A stretch of 64,000 bases of DNA from positions 2,491,029 through 2,555,028 of the forward strand of contig JADGEX010000001.1 of the NCBI GenBank assembly GCA_016744135.1. The letters run 5' to 3'. Source of the stretch: Pseudodesulfovibrio sp. GTDB taxonomy: Bacteria; Desulfobacterota; Desulfovibrionia; Desulfovibrionales; Desulfovibrionaceae. The translations under genes were made by a program, and so were the position numbers. Below are positions 17,578 to 26,274 of this stretch, piece after piece. Every line of letters begins with the position of its first letter. Position 1 is the stretch's first letter. Below the pieces are notes generated by a model. It ran no database searches. It had not been told where the DNA came from and saw nothing but the letters and a program-made list of their open reading frames with translations.

Positions 17578-17727
17578 TAAGAAACACTATCTTAACCAGC
17601 ACTGGTCCGTCCACACTCTGTCCAGTCCTGTGCGGTTCTCCATTCACTCTTGCGCTTGGATATCGTTTAGATTATCTCTAGACTTGATTTACTATCCATA
17701 AGATTGAAGGAAAGGGGGAGTTATCCC

Positions 17728-18345
17728 ATGAAGAAAAGCATATTGCTTCTGACTGTTTTGGCAACGTCTGTTCTGATGCTCAGCGGGTGTTTTCGCAAAC
17801 ACATTGAATCGGCGCCTCCGGTAAAACAACCGGCGCGACAGGTTGAGGTGACACCCGCTCCTGCTCCGCAAAAGGTAGAGGGACAGTCCGAAATCATTGA
17901 AGAGACATACGTCGTCGACGCTCCGGCAGAAGCGGCAGCTCAACCCGTAGATGTGGGTGAAAATGATTTGGCCGAAGAGTCGTTGCCCCAAGCCAAGGCC
18001 GCCGAAATCCCGGCAGCTAAAAAAACAGAAGCAGTGGTGACCGAAGAAGTGACCATTACTGAAAAGGTGGTTGTCACGGAGGAGGTTGTTTCTTCGGCCT
18101 CAACTGAACCCGGTATGTACTATGTACAGATTGGCGCATTTTCCGACCTTGAAAATGCAAACAAAGTCCTCGCACGTCTCCTTTCGGATGGGTACAAGGA
18201 CTCTGTATTGTCCAAAACGGATACGGGATTGTTCCGCGTGCAGGCAGGTTCATTCCCGGACGAAATCTCGGCCGAAAATGCGCTCACCACACTCAAGACG
18301 GACTACCCCGAAGGGTTCGTATTCAAGAAGTCAGCCGACGAGTAA
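17728..18345 (+). CDS. SPOR-domain lipoprotein
   Basis: 205 residues. The N terminus is a lipoprotein signal with lipobox LSGC. A Pro/Ala/Glu-rich linker (about residues 30-125, including a VTEEVTITEKVVVTEE repeat) follows, then a C-terminal SPOR domain (YYVQIGAFSDLENANKVLARL to the end), which binds denuded glycan strands at division sites. The ATG at 17728 was chosen because it starts the lipoprotein signal and is preceded by a purine-rich GGAAAGGGGGA; a TTG at 17704 would add eight residues. It is a single gene, convergent with HU. A role at the septum or in envelope upkeep is inferred from the domain. Confidence 0.88.
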   Translation: MKKSILLLTVLATSVLMLSGCFRKHIESAPPVKQPARQVEVTPAPAPQKVEGQSEIIEETYVVDAPAEAAAQPVDVGENDLAEESLPQAKAAEIPAAKKTEAVVTEEVTITEKVVVTEEVVSSASTEPGMYYVQIGAFSDLENANKVLARLLSDGYKDSVLSKTDTGLFRVQAGSFPDEISAENALTTLKTDYPEGFVFKKSADE

Positions 18346-18396
18346 TATCGGTAGGTGGTTCAGAGGCTCGAAACGAATCGGGCCTCGTGAACAATC

Positions 18397-18681
18397 CTAG
18401 CGATTCAGTTCGGCGCGGAACTTACGGGACAACCTGAATACAACCACTTTGCGCGGTGGCAGAGTAATCGTCTGGGTGGTCTGGGGATTGCGCCCCTTGC
18501 GTGCCCGCTTGTCGTACGCTTCAAACTTGCCGAAACCGCTGATCAGAAGGGCGTGGTCCTTCTTGACGGCAGTCTTCATGATCTCAAGGATGGATTCAAC
18601 CAAGTCCTTGATTTCGGCGCGATTCTTGTCAGTGCGCTCGTAGATGTAGTCTACGATGCCAGCTTTGGTGAGGGTGCCCAT
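18397..18681 (-). CDS. HU/IHF-family nucleoid protein
   Basis: 94 residues with the standard HU/IHF fold: N-terminal helices (TKAGIVDYIYE...), LISGFGKFEAYDKRARKGRNPQTTQ (the DNA-binding arm with the RNPQT turn where Pro intercalates), and VVVFRLSRKFR. The wording of the arm (RKGRNPQT) is nearer to IHF-alpha than to classical HU, but the subclass cannot be fixed by eye. It bends DNA and could help the sigma-54 activator encoded at 5676-7055; that link is inference. It lies 29 nt downstream of the HIT gene on the same strand. Confidence 0.93.
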   Translation of the reverse strand: MGTLTKAGIVDYIYERTDKNRAEIKDLVESILEIMKTAVKKDHALLISGFGKFEAYDKRARKGRNPQTTQTITLPPRKVVVFRLSRKFRAELNR

Positions 18682-18710
18682 TGATCGCCTCCAGAAAAGG
18701 TTTTCAGAAA

Positions 18711-19136
18711 TTACTTCACGAGTTTTACAATTTTAGCCGCAAGCCGATTCATCTCGTCAGGATCTTTATACGGAGTCTGCTCCCACAGGCGCAGTCCGTC
18801 GTCCGAGAATCTCGGAATGAGATGATAGTGTGCATGATGCACCAATTGTCCGGCAGCCTCGTAATTGTTCTGCATAAGGTTCAGGCCGTCGGCTCCGGTA
18901 GCCTCCATGACCGCCTTGCCCACCACGGACAAAGCCTGAAGTAAAACGCTTCCCATTTCTACGGGAATGTCCATGAGTGTGGGATAATGCCCTTTGGGTA
19001 GCACCAGAGCATGCCCCGCGTTCACAGGTGCGATGTCTAGAAAAGCCATGCAGGTTTCCGACTCAAATACCTTGGCACAGGGAATTTCCCCTGCCACAAT
19101 CTTACAAAAAATACAGTCAGAATCCACGTGAGCCAT
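18711..19136 (-). CDS. HIT-family nucleotide-binding protein
   Basis: 141 residues with N-terminal CIFCKIVAGEIPC, the nucleotide-pocket segment FLDIAPVNAGHALVLPKGHYPTL, and the histidine triad in QLVHHAHYHLIPR. Proteins of this family are Hint-type nucleoside phosphoramidases or related hydrolases. The two N-terminal cysteines (CIFC) suggest a zinc site as in some Hint proteins. It is followed by HU after 29 nt and may share its transcript. Cytoplasmic. Confidence 0.93.
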   Translation of the reverse strand: MAHVDSDCIFCKIVAGEIPCAKVFESETCMAFLDIAPVNAGHALVLPKGHYPTLMDIPVEMGSVLLQALSVVGKAVMEATGADGLNLMQNNYEAAGQLVHHAHYHLIPRFSDDGLRLWEQTPYKDPDEMNRLAAKIVKLVK

Positions 19137-19181
19137 TCCTTCTCTCCACTCCGTTCGGTCTGAAATCCAAGCCTTTCAGTG

Positions 19182-19200
19182 GCATGGAAACGTTCCATGC
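19182..19200. promoter_or_regulatory. Perfect palindrome upstream of the HIT gene
   Basis: GCATGGAA-ACG-TTCCATGC is a perfect 8-bp inverted repeat about 45 bp before the HIT start, in the 323-bp gap 19137-19459. Its size and placement fit an operator for a dimeric repressor. No matching regulator is identified. Apart from this and the stem-loop at 19282-19301 nothing else is seen in the gap. Confidence 0.45.
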
Positions 19201-19281
19201 GAACGAAGAATTTTTGACAGTTACCCGCTTTTATAACCGGGAAATCCAGTTAAATCAAGTCAGTTGGCGTTTTTTGTAGAA

Positions 19282-19301
19282 AGCCTTGCACAGCAAGGGC
19301 T
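19282..19301 (-). terminator. Stem-loop downstream of the NeuD-like gene
   Basis: AGCCTTGC and GCAAGGGCT pair with one bulge around an ACA loop. It resembles the stem-loop at 35547-35569 (both have GCAAGGGCT on the plus strand). It lies about 160 nt past the acyltransferase stop, and only a short T stretch follows on the minus strand, so it may be a weak terminator or a repeat. Confidence 0.4.
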
Positions 19302-19459
19302 AGCGGCTAGTCTAGAAATGTTCTGGAAAAATAACACGTTGTTTTGTTTAACCTGTTGAAATATCTGTTTGAATTCTAAACACATGCAATTCCAGCGAGT
19401 TATAATGCATTGTGACATTTTATCCAACCATTGCGGATAAATAATGAGAAAAATGATTT

Positions 19460-20083
19460 TTATACGTCTTTTTTTGTTTTTGCCGGAATTCCTACCACTG
19501 TTGAGTTCGAAGCAACGTCATCAATGACAACCGCCCCAGCGCCAACCACACTGTTTGAACCGATCGTAATACCTTGAATAATACAGGCCCCAAGGCCAAC
19601 GAACGCACCGTTATTTACGGTGACGTTTCCCGCCAACTTTACACCGGGTGCCACATGGATATGCGATCCGATAGAACATTCATGCTCGACCACACAGCCG
19701 GTATTGAGAATGACGTTGTGGCCGATAACTGCACCTGTATTCAGGATAACCCCGGGACAAATAACACACCCGGTCCCAAGTTCCACGTCAGGGTCCATAA
19801 TAATACTGGGGTGCACGGCGTTCACCAAAATTTCACCGGACGCTGACAATTGGTCAAAAAGTCGTTGTCGGACATGATTGTCACCCACAGCCACGATCAC
19901 GCCATCATGATCCACAGTGGATACGCAATCATCTCCACCCAATACGGGTAGGCTCAGAGGACCGAGAACTCCGGCTGTACCGTCTCCAGATACATAGCCC
20001 AATGGTTCCATGTTTTCCATGGCTACCAAAATAGACGCTACCATTCGGGCATGGCCACCGTCACCAATGATTAATATCTTCAT
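19460..20083 (-). CDS. NeuD/PglD-type sugar O- or N-acyltransferase
   Basis: 207 residues. The N-terminal part (MKILIIGDGGHARMVASIL) is the nucleotide-sugar-binding domain of the NeuD/PglD family, and residues about 90-200 are a left-handed beta-helix of hexapeptide repeats (VICPGVILNTGAVIGHNVILNT and on), ending in VVGIPAK. Such enzymes transfer an acetyl or similar group to an amino or hydroxyl of a surface sugar, with a catalytic His near HECSIGSHIHVAPG. No sugar-pathway gene is beside it, so the substrate is open. It is divergent from fabD. Confidence 0.87.
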   Translation of the reverse strand: MKILIIGDGGHARMVASILVAMENMEPLGYVSGDGTAGVLGPLSLPVLGGDDCVSTVDHDGVIVAVGDNHVRQRLFDQLSASGEILVNAVHPSIIMDPDVELGTGCVICPGVILNTGAVIGHNVILNTGCVVEHECSIGSHIHVAPGVKLAGNVTVNNGAFVGLGACIIQGITIGSNSVVGAGAVVIDDVASNSTVVGIPAKTKKDV

Positions 20084-20254
20084 ATCGTTGCTCCACTTAT
20101 ACCCATTGATCTACCTGCTTTGTCTTTTTCCTGTCAACGAACAGACAACGGACTGCTTGACGCATCATTCTCAGACGCGATATCTCCGGTATCACCAAAC
20201 ATGATAAAGCATGAAGGGAACAACCATTCCCGCCATCCATACAAGGAGAATATA

Positions 20255-21181
20255 ATGACCAAGATTGGCGTACTCTTTCCGGGACAGGGTTCTCAGGAAA
20301 AAGGCATGGGCCGGGATGTTGCCGAAAGCGACAGCGCGGCTTTGGACCTGTGGAAATTAGCTGAAAATGAATCGGGTCTGCCTCTTCGTGAAATATACTG
20401 GGACGGCGAGGCTGCTGACATGGCCGATACACGGGCGTTGCAGCCGGCATTGACCGTGGTCAATTTATCCCTGTGGTTGACGGTGAAGAACAAGATTGCT
20501 CCTGCAGCAACGGCAGGACATAGTCTGGGAGAATTCGCATCTCTTGGTGCGGCAGGTATTCTGAGCATGGAAGACTGCATCAAGGCCGTCATTCTGCGTG
20601 GTCGGCTCATGGCCGAATCCGGTGGTGCAGGGCACGGCATGGCCGCTGTTGTCAAACTTCAGCAGGACATTGTCGAAGATATCGTTGACAAGGCTGCCAA
20701 AAGTACGGGTAAGGAACTGCGCATCGCCAACTACAATACTCCGGCTCAGTTCGTTATCAGCGGTGAGCAAGAAGCACTCGATGCCGCCGATGTTCTCGTC
20801 AAGGAAGCCAAGGGCCGCGCTATCCGATTGGCTGTATCCGGCGCATTTCACAGTCCGCTTATTCAGGAAGCTGCCGACGAATTTAGTGCGTTCCTCAAGA
20901 CACTTACTTGGAATACTCCGGCTTTTCCTTTGCACCATAACGCCACGGCTTTGCCTCAGCTTGACCCTGAGCAGATATTAACTACCATGCAGAATCAGAT
21001 GACCTCCAGCGTACTGTGGATTCAAACCATGCAGGCCATGTGGGTGACCGGCATTCGAGAATTTGTTGAAGTCGGCCCCAAGGGTGTTCTCTTTAAAATG
21101 CTCAAGGCCAACCTTGGATCCATGGAAGAAAAATGGTCAGGCCGGAATATTGGTAATCTTGAACAGGCCGGAGAATTGTAA
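20255..21181 (+). CDS. fabD: Malonyl-CoA:ACP transacylase
   Basis: 308 residues, the usual FabD length. It starts with TKIGVLFPGQGSQ and has the nucleophile Ser in GHSLGEF near residue 90, the substrate Arg in LRGRLM, and the catalytic His in GAFHSPLI. It loads malonate onto acyl carrier protein for fatty-acid synthesis. The ATG at 20255 has AAGGAG nine nucleotides upstream; a longer frame from 20120 reads through non-homologous sequence. It lies 8 nt before aroE. No other fab genes are near, so it might also serve another pathway, but the sequence fits the housekeeping enzyme. Confidence 0.93.
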   Translation: MTKIGVLFPGQGSQEKGMGRDVAESDSAALDLWKLAENESGLPLREIYWDGEAADMADTRALQPALTVVNLSLWLTVKNKIAPAATAGHSLGEFASLGAAGILSMEDCIKAVILRGRLMAESGGAGHGMAAVVKLQQDIVEDIVDKAAKSTGKELRIANYNTPAQFVISGEQEALDAADVLVKEAKGRAIRLAVSGAFHSPLIQEAADEFSAFLKTLTWNTPAFPLHHNATALPQLDPEQILTTMQNQMTSSVLWIQTMQAMWVTGIREFVEVGPKGVLFKMLKANLGSMEEKWSGRNIGNLEQAGEL

Positions 21182-21189
21182 AGGTCGTC

Positions 21190-21999
21190 ATGTTTAAAAG
21201 TTATGGAATTATCGGTTGGCCGCTGGGTCACACCATGAGCCCAGCTCTGCACAACTGGGGATTTGGGGAATTCGACGTGGAAGCCAGCTATGCGGCATGG
21301 CCGGTTTCCCCGGACGACCTGTCTTCATTTATGGGGCAGATCCGAACCCGGCCCATTTCTGGTCTCAGCGTGACTATTCCACACAAACAGACGGTTATGG
21401 ATTATCTGGACGCGATCTCTGACCGAGCTGCGCAGGTCGGCGCGGTCAACACCCTCTATTGGGATAATGACATTTTGTGTGGTGAGAACACTGATGTCGT
21501 CGGTTTTATCGCTCCTCTCCGTTCATTGGATCAACTTCCCGACTCGGCCCTTGTCTTGGGTGCTGGGGGCGCGGCACGGGCTGTCATTGTCGGCCTCAAG
21601 GAATTGGGCGTACAGTATATCAGCGTTGCCAATCGTACACGCAGCAAGGCAAAGGAATTGGCCGAAGAGTTCAAGATAGATTGTATTGATTGGAACGCGC
21701 GTATGGACACCCCGTGGGGACTTGTTTGCAACACCACGCCACTGGGCATGTCAGGTGATTTTGAAGGCCTTTCTCCGTGGTCTGCGGATGCCTTTACCCC
21801 GGATATGGTGGCTTATGATATCGTTTATAACCCGCTCGAAACCCGTTTTTTGCGGGATGCAAAAACAGCTGGTTGCAAGACTATTTCCGGTTTGGAGATG
21901 TTTCTTCACCAAGGACTGGCTCAATTTCGACTCTGGACCGGTTTGGATATGAATGAAACCGGAGCGAGACACCTATTACTCAACGCCTTAAAGGGTTGA
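21190..21999 (+). CDS. aroE: Shikimate dehydrogenase
   Basis: 269 residues: SYGIIGWPLGHTMSPALHNWGF (shikimate-binding Ser-Pro), SVTIPHKQ with the catalytic Lys, GAVNTLYW, NTDVVGF with the catalytic Asp, and the NADP Rossmann loop LGAGGAARAV followed by VANRTRSKA, whose Arg residues favour NADP. It reduces 3-dehydroshikimate to shikimate. It follows fabD after 8 nt and ends 53 nt before the cyclophilin start, so the three genes may share a transcript ending at the terminator at 22738. Confidence 0.95.
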   Translation: MFKSYGIIGWPLGHTMSPALHNWGFGEFDVEASYAAWPVSPDDLSSFMGQIRTRPISGLSVTIPHKQTVMDYLDAISDRAAQVGAVNTLYWDNDILCGENTDVVGFIAPLRSLDQLPDSALVLGAGGAARAVIVGLKELGVQYISVANRTRSKAKELAEEFKIDCIDWNARMDTPWGLVCNTTPLGMSGDFEGLSPWSADAFTPDMVAYDIVYNPLETRFLRDAKTAGCKTISGLEMFLHQGLAQFRLWTGLDMNETGARHLLLNALKG

Positions 22000-22052
22000 C
22001 CGGTTTCGCGAAACAACATATTTTTTTGATCATTTCAAGCAAAGGTGACACA

Positions 22053-22715
22053 ATGAATATCGCACGAAACATCCTGTTATCAGTGGTTACGTCTTGCATG
22101 CTGCTTACGGCGATGGCCTTTTTCCCGTCCAATGCACAAGCCGGACCCAATCCTGTTGTGGTTATGGAAACATCCGCAGGCCGCATCATCGTGATGCTTT
22201 ACCCCAAAGATGCACCCAAAACCGTTGCTAATTTTCTCAAGTACGTTGATTCAGGATTTTACGAAAAAACAGTTTTTCACCGCGTCATTAGCCAACGCAA
22301 ACCTCCGGCAGGCGCAGACGATTCCTCCATGAATATCGTCCAGGGCGGCGGATATACCTACCAACTCCAAAAGAAGACCACATTGCCCCCCATCGTCAAC
22401 GAAGCCGCTACAGGTCTGTTGAACAAAAAGGGGACAATCGCCATGGCTAGATCAGACAAGCCGCTTTCCACGACCTGTGAATTCTTTTTCAATGTGGAAG
22501 ACAATCCGGTTCTCGACTACAAACAGACCGCCGAACAAATCGGTACAGGCAGTTACTCGGGCAGCACCACCATGGGCTATTGTGCCTTCGGTAAGGTCAT
22601 CAGGGGTGTGGATGTAGTCAACAAGATCCACGAATCACAGACAGCCCGCTCCGGCAGAATGAGTGATGTGCCGGTCAAATTGACTGTCATCAAAAAAATA
22701 TACCAACCCAAATAA
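22053..22715 (+). CDS. Exported cyclophilin-type peptidyl-prolyl isomerase
   Basis: 220 residues with a signal peptide (hydrophobic core to about residue 25, cleavage after SNAQA) followed by a cyclophilin domain: VVVMETSAGRIIVMLYPKDAPKTVANFL, YEKTVFHRVI with the catalytic Arg, a GGGY loop, and the STTCEFFFNVEDNPVLDY segment. It should speed proline isomerisation in periplasmic protein folding. The ATG at 22053 has AAAGG upstream and gives a clean signal peptide; an upstream frame from 21996 overlaps aroE. A strong terminator follows at 22738-22768. Confidence 0.93.
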   Translation: MNIARNILLSVVTSCMLLTAMAFFPSNAQAGPNPVVVMETSAGRIIVMLYPKDAPKTVANFLKYVDSGFYEKTVFHRVISQRKPPAGADDSSMNIVQGGGYTYQLQKKTTLPPIVNEAATGLLNKKGTIAMARSDKPLSTTCEFFFNVEDNPVLDYKQTAEQIGTGSYSGSTTMGYCAFGKVIRGVDVVNKIHESQTARSGRMSDVPVKLTVIKKIYQPK

Positions 22716-22737
22716 AGCGAAGAGATATCAGATTTAG

Positions 22738-22768
22738 GAGCGGTCCGGAAACGGGCTGCTCTTTTTTT
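22738..22768 (+). terminator. Rho-independent terminator after the cyclophilin gene
   Basis: GAGCGGTCCG pairs with CGGGCTGCTC (two G-T pairs) around a GAAA tetraloop, followed by seven T. It closes the fabD-aroE-cyclophilin group. Confidence 0.9.
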
Positions 22769-22782
22769 ATGCAAAATAGGAA

Positions 22783-23262
22783 TTAATCAAGGTCGCGGAA
22801 TGTGCCTTTGGAGCGAACAAGAACCCGGCCTGTATCTATGTGAAGAAACATGCTTCGAGGGATGGTTCCTCCAAATTCTTCAGCAGCTAGTTGAGCATTG
22901 TTATAAGAGAGCACCCCCCGCAAGGCTTCGGCATTTTCTGCACCAATGGGGATATGGTACTGGCTCCGAATATTGGCTCCGCCTGCTCCTTTAAAGACCA
23001 GACGGTTCTGTTTTGCACCGGCTTTAACCAGACGGCGTACCATGACAGGAACGCCAGTAGTAACAAACTTGAAAGGGTTGTCCCGATCCCCTTTTGGGGC
23101 TTCACCCGGAGATGGCAATAGACAATGGATCAGGCCACCGATGCGTGCCTTCGGATCATAGGCAGAAATCCCGATACATGATCCTAGGGAATAGGTGACG
23201 AGTACGTCTTCAGGGGTAACTGAAAACCGCATGTCCGATATGCCGACAATAATGGTACTCAT
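22783..23262 (-). CDS. cheD: Chemoreceptor glutamine deamidase CheD
   Basis: 159 residues with the CheD catalytic residues: C29 in LGSCIGIS and H46 in GGLIHCLLP, plus the conserved FKGAGGANI segment and a closing GRVLVRSKG. CheD deamidates Gln (and Asn) on chemoreceptors and interacts with CheC in some bacteria. No other chemotaxis gene is adjacent; cheR is at 38687-39532. It lies on the minus strand between two plus-strand transcription units. Confidence 0.94.
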   Translation of the reverse strand: MSTIIVGISDMRFSVTPEDVLVTYSLGSCIGISAYDPKARIGGLIHCLLPSPGEAPKGDRDNPFKFVTTGVPVMVRRLVKAGAKQNRLVFKGAGGANIRSQYHIPIGAENAEALRGVLSYNNAQLAAEEFGGTIPRSMFLHIDTGRVLVRSKGTFRDLD

Positions 23263-23361
23263 GATAACATTCTCTTAAATACTTATATAGAGCCTGCCTC
23301 TCGTCGAGTAAAGGAAAGCCTCCTTGCAATACGTCTGATTTTATCCAATAGTCATTTAATT

Positions 23362-24108
23362 ATGTATAAAGATTCCATAGCCGTATTGGCTGACATTCAT
23401 GGCAACAGTCTTGCCCTCGAAGCAGTGCTCACTCATGCCCGGGCACACGGCGTGCATCGATTCTACAATCTCGGGGATACCTTTTATGGTCCATTGGACC
23501 CGGAAGGGACATGGGCCATACTTAAAAATGAGGACATGCCCGCCATTCTTGGTAATCAGGACAGAATCCTCATTGAGGGCGGTTTGGACTGGGAAAAGGT
23601 GCCGACTTTCCGGCGCACATTGAAAAGTATTGGAAAAGAGGGACTGGAATGGTTGAAAACACTTCCAGCCATAGTGTGTCCTGAACCGGATATTTTGCTC
23701 TGCCACGGAACGCCCAAGGACGACATGTCCTACCTGCTGGAAGATGTGACCACAGGCCTGCCTGCCATGCGGGATCACACAGCTCTTCTTGAGCATCTCA
23801 TGCCTGAAGCGAATGGATGTTCACTGGTTTTGGCTGGACATTCTCATCACGCAGGCCTGATTATGTGCGATGATATTACTCTCGTTAATCCCGGCAGCGT
23901 GGGGCTGCCTGCTTATGATGACGATACTCCGCCGCATATAATGGCCAGCGGTTCACCCCATGCGAGATATGCGATTCTTACGAGGGAAGGTTCTGGCTGG
24001 GAAGTCGAATTCATGAACGTGGAGTACGATTGGGACAGTGCTGCAGCCATGGCAAAAGAGAACGGCAGGGACGATTGGGCCGAGTGGATTACCACCGGAG
24101 TTGTCTAA
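23362..24108 (+). CDS. YfcE/MJ0936-like metallophosphoesterase
   Basis: 248 residues with the calcineurin-like phosphoesterase signature: ADIHGN, FYNLGDTFYGP, LGNQD, CHGTPKDD and AGHSHHAG, ending with the NPGSVGLPAY motif. These metal ligands are complete, so it is likely active on phosphodiester or phosphomonoester bonds; the substrate is not known for this subgroup. It is a single gene between divergent cheD and the amidase gene. Cytoplasmic. Confidence 0.88.
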   Translation: MYKDSIAVLADIHGNSLALEAVLTHARAHGVHRFYNLGDTFYGPLDPEGTWAILKNEDMPAILGNQDRILIEGGLDWEKVPTFRRTLKSIGKEGLEWLKTLPAIVCPEPDILLCHGTPKDDMSYLLEDVTTGLPAMRDHTALLEHLMPEANGCSLVLAGHSHHAGLIMCDDITLVNPGSVGLPAYDDDTPPHIMASGSPHARYAILTREGSGWEVEFMNVEYDWDSAAAMAKENGRDDWAEWITTGVV

Positions 24109-24190
24109 TTTCCCCCATTTATCGCATTCTTTTCTGGACTTTTTTTAGATTTTTCTGAAAAATGCTGCCAAACTGTATGTTCTGACATAT

Positions 24191-26062
24191 ATGATTCAGA
24201 TAAATCGTCTGTTGAAGTCTCTTTTCATTCAGCCCTGGTCTGGAACAATGAAGCTGCATTACGCTGCGAAATTACATCTTCTGCTTTTATTTACGGCTTT
24301 TTTCCTTGCCGTCATTTTCCTGTGCCCGAATACAGGTCTTACCGCTTCGGCCAAATCCTATTTTATTGTTGGCCATTCTGATTTTCATGCATTGATAAAA
24401 AACAGTAAGCGCGCCAAGTATCGCTCCAACTGGGAAAAAGTGGAGAAATCTTTTTCTCGTTGTCTCAAGGCGGACCCCAATGGACCGTACGCGCCCAAGG
24501 CGTTGTATTACATTGGCCGGGTTCACGAAGAGCTTGGCATACAAAGCGGTTTGAAATCCGATTTCCGACGGGCCGTTGACTATTTTGGCCGGGTGCTTGC
24601 CCGTTATCCACGCCATGGATGGGCTGATGATTGCCTGTATCGGCGAGCCGGAGTCTATGCCAAACGACTCAGGGAAACCACCAATGCCCGTCTGGATTTG
24701 GCGACCATTATTGTCGACTACCCGCGTTCAGACATGAAAAATAAAGCCAAAACAGCCCTCAAAAAATTGGGTAAATACGACTGGGCCATTGCCAAAGTTT
24801 CAGGCGGCACGATGTCCGGCAACGGGACATTGGATTCCGTTGCTGCAAAAGCCACAGCCAAAAAGCCGATAGCCAAGACCAAACCGACCAGTACCAAAGC
24901 CAAAGATCCTTCCGGCATGGCCCATCTAGATGTGGTCAGATATACTTCCAGTGACGAATATACTCGCGTAGTTTTGGAGTTGGACGATCAGGCCAAGTAC
25001 CGCTATCAGGTGCTCCAGCCAAATGCGGCTGTAAACCGGCCACACAGGCTTTACGTCGACATAAGCAATTCACGACTGGGCCATGATGTTACCGCATCCA
25101 CGACGGTGTCAGACGGCATTCTTCGTTCTATCCGTACAGGGCAATACAACAAGAACACCACCCGTGTGGTCCTCGATTTTCTTGATTTACAGGATTACAA
25201 GGTTTTTCCGCTCCAAAATCCATATCGTATTGTCATTGATGTATACGCTCCTGACGCAAAGACTCTTGCAGCTCAAAAAGCGGCAGCCAAGGCAGCACCC
25301 AGAAAAACCACGGCCAATTCAAAATATCGTCCACCGTACGGCAGCAAAAAGATGGCTGGGGATCTGCTTGAGCAGCTCGGCCTGACCGTCAAGACGATCA
25401 TGATCGACCCGGGTCATGGCGGCAAGGACCCCGGGGCCGTTTCCAATGGCCTGCGTGAAAAGGACATCAATCTCCGCTTTGCCAAACTTCTTGGTAAAAA
25501 ACTCAAGGCCAAGGGTTTCAAGATTACGTACACCCGTACCACGGATGTATTCATTGCTCTGGAAAAGAGAACGGCCATGGCTAACGTCAAAAAAGCCGAC
25601 CTATTTTTGTCCATTCACTGTAACGCCAACCGGAGTCGCAGTATTCATGGTATGGAAACATACAGCTTGAACCTTGCCAAATCCAAGGATGCAGTCCGTA
25701 TTGCCGCCCGTGAAAACGCGGTTGATCCACGTTCGATTTCCGACCTTCAATTCATTTTGACCGACTTGATGGTCAACTCCAAGATCAAGGAATCTCGAGA
25801 TCTCGCTTCGGATGTACAGTCGAGCACAATCAAGCGGGTTCGCAAAAAATATTCTCTTAAAAACATGGGAACACGCGAGGCTCCTTTCTACGTATTGATG
25901 GGAGCAAAAATGCCTTCCGTGCTGGTTGAATTGGGATACATCACCAACAAGACAGAGGCCAAGCGACTCAAGTCCGATAGGTATCTTGACTATCTCGCAA
26001 ACGGCATTGTTGAAGGTATTCTGGCCTACAAAGGCAAGATCGAACGATACGCGTCATTGTAG
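24191..26062 (+). CDS. N-acetylmuramoyl-L-alanine amidase with AMIN domain
   Basis: 623 residues. An N-terminal signal/anchor (best from an internal ATG at 24248, MKLHYAAKLHLLLL) is followed by a TPR-like region (residues about 60-190), an Ala/Lys linker, an AMIN domain (about 245-350, DVVRYTSSDEYTRVVLELDD) and an Amidase_3 catalytic domain (about 400-620) with zinc ligands in IDPGHGGKDPGA, REKDINLRF and SIHCNAN, and the general base in VLVELGYITN. It cleaves the amide between MurNAc and the stem peptide to split daughter cells. AMIN targets it to the septum in related AmiC proteins. Neither candidate start has a strong ribosome binding site. Confidence 0.94.
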   Translation: MIQINRLLKSLFIQPWSGTMKLHYAAKLHLLLLFTAFFLAVIFLCPNTGLTASAKSYFIVGHSDFHALIKNSKRAKYRSNWEKVEKSFSRCLKADPNGPYAPKALYYIGRVHEELGIQSGLKSDFRRAVDYFGRVLARYPRHGWADDCLYRRAGVYAKRLRETTNARLDLATIIVDYPRSDMKNKAKTALKKLGKYDWAIAKVSGGTMSGNGTLDSVAAKATAKKPIAKTKPTSTKAKDPSGMAHLDVVRYTSSDEYTRVVLELDDQAKYRYQVLQPNAAVNRPHRLYVDISNSRLGHDVTASTTVSDGILRSIRTGQYNKNTTRVVLDFLDLQDYKVFPLQNPYRIVIDVYAPDAKTLAAQKAAAKAAPRKTTANSKYRPPYGSKKMAGDLLEQLGLTVKTIMIDPGHGGKDPGAVSNGLREKDINLRFAKLLGKKLKAKGFKITYTRTTDVFIALEKRTAMANVKKADLFLSIHCNANRSRSIHGMETYSLNLAKSKDAVRIAARENAVDPRSISDLQFILTDLMVNSKIKESRDLASDVQSSTIKRVRKKYSLKNMGTREAPFYVLMGAKMPSVLVELGYITNKTEAKRLKSDRYLDYLANGIVEGILAYKGKIERYASL

Positions 26063-26083
26063 TTTTTATTGCATTCGTTTTTT

Positions 26084-26119
26084 AAGAGGCTCCCGACTAT
26101 TTGTCGGGAGCCTCTTTTT
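26084..26119 (+). terminator. Strong terminator after the amidase gene
   Basis: A 12-bp GC-rich stem, GAGGCTCCCGAC with GTCGGGAGCCTC, has a TATTT loop and is followed by TTTTT. It lies 22 nt after the amidase stop. Confidence 0.92.
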
Positions 26120-26120
26120 G

Positions 26121-26222
26121 CGCGTGCATTCGCAGTGGGGATGCACGCGAGATCTTTATAAAGGTTTCGTTTTTACGGGGATTTGTTTTTTTCGAGGCGA
26201 AAAAAAGGAGGTAAAAAACGCC
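26121..26222 (+). repeat. Intergenic repeat segment (third copy), between amidase and dapF
   Basis: CGCGTGCAT (26121-26129) and ATGCACGCG (26141-26149) form a hairpin. The following sequence matches 59020-59085 closely: TATAAAGGTTTCG against TGTAAAGGTTTCG, then GAGGCGAAAAAAAGGAGG and AAAAAACGCCT. The element overlaps the 3' side of the dapF terminator, so the repeat seems to carry or share terminator sequence. Confidence 0.7.
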
Positions 26223-26246
26223 TCACCAACATAATGATGAGGCGTT
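26213..26246 (-). terminator. Terminator of dapF
   Basis: AACGCCTCA and TGAGGCGTT form a 9-bp stem with a 12-nt loop. Read on the minus strand it is followed by a T-rich run. It lies 29 nt past the dapF stop and faces the amidase terminator. Confidence 0.8.
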
Positions 26247-26274
26247 TCATTTGCCGGGGCACTCTGTGGAGGTC

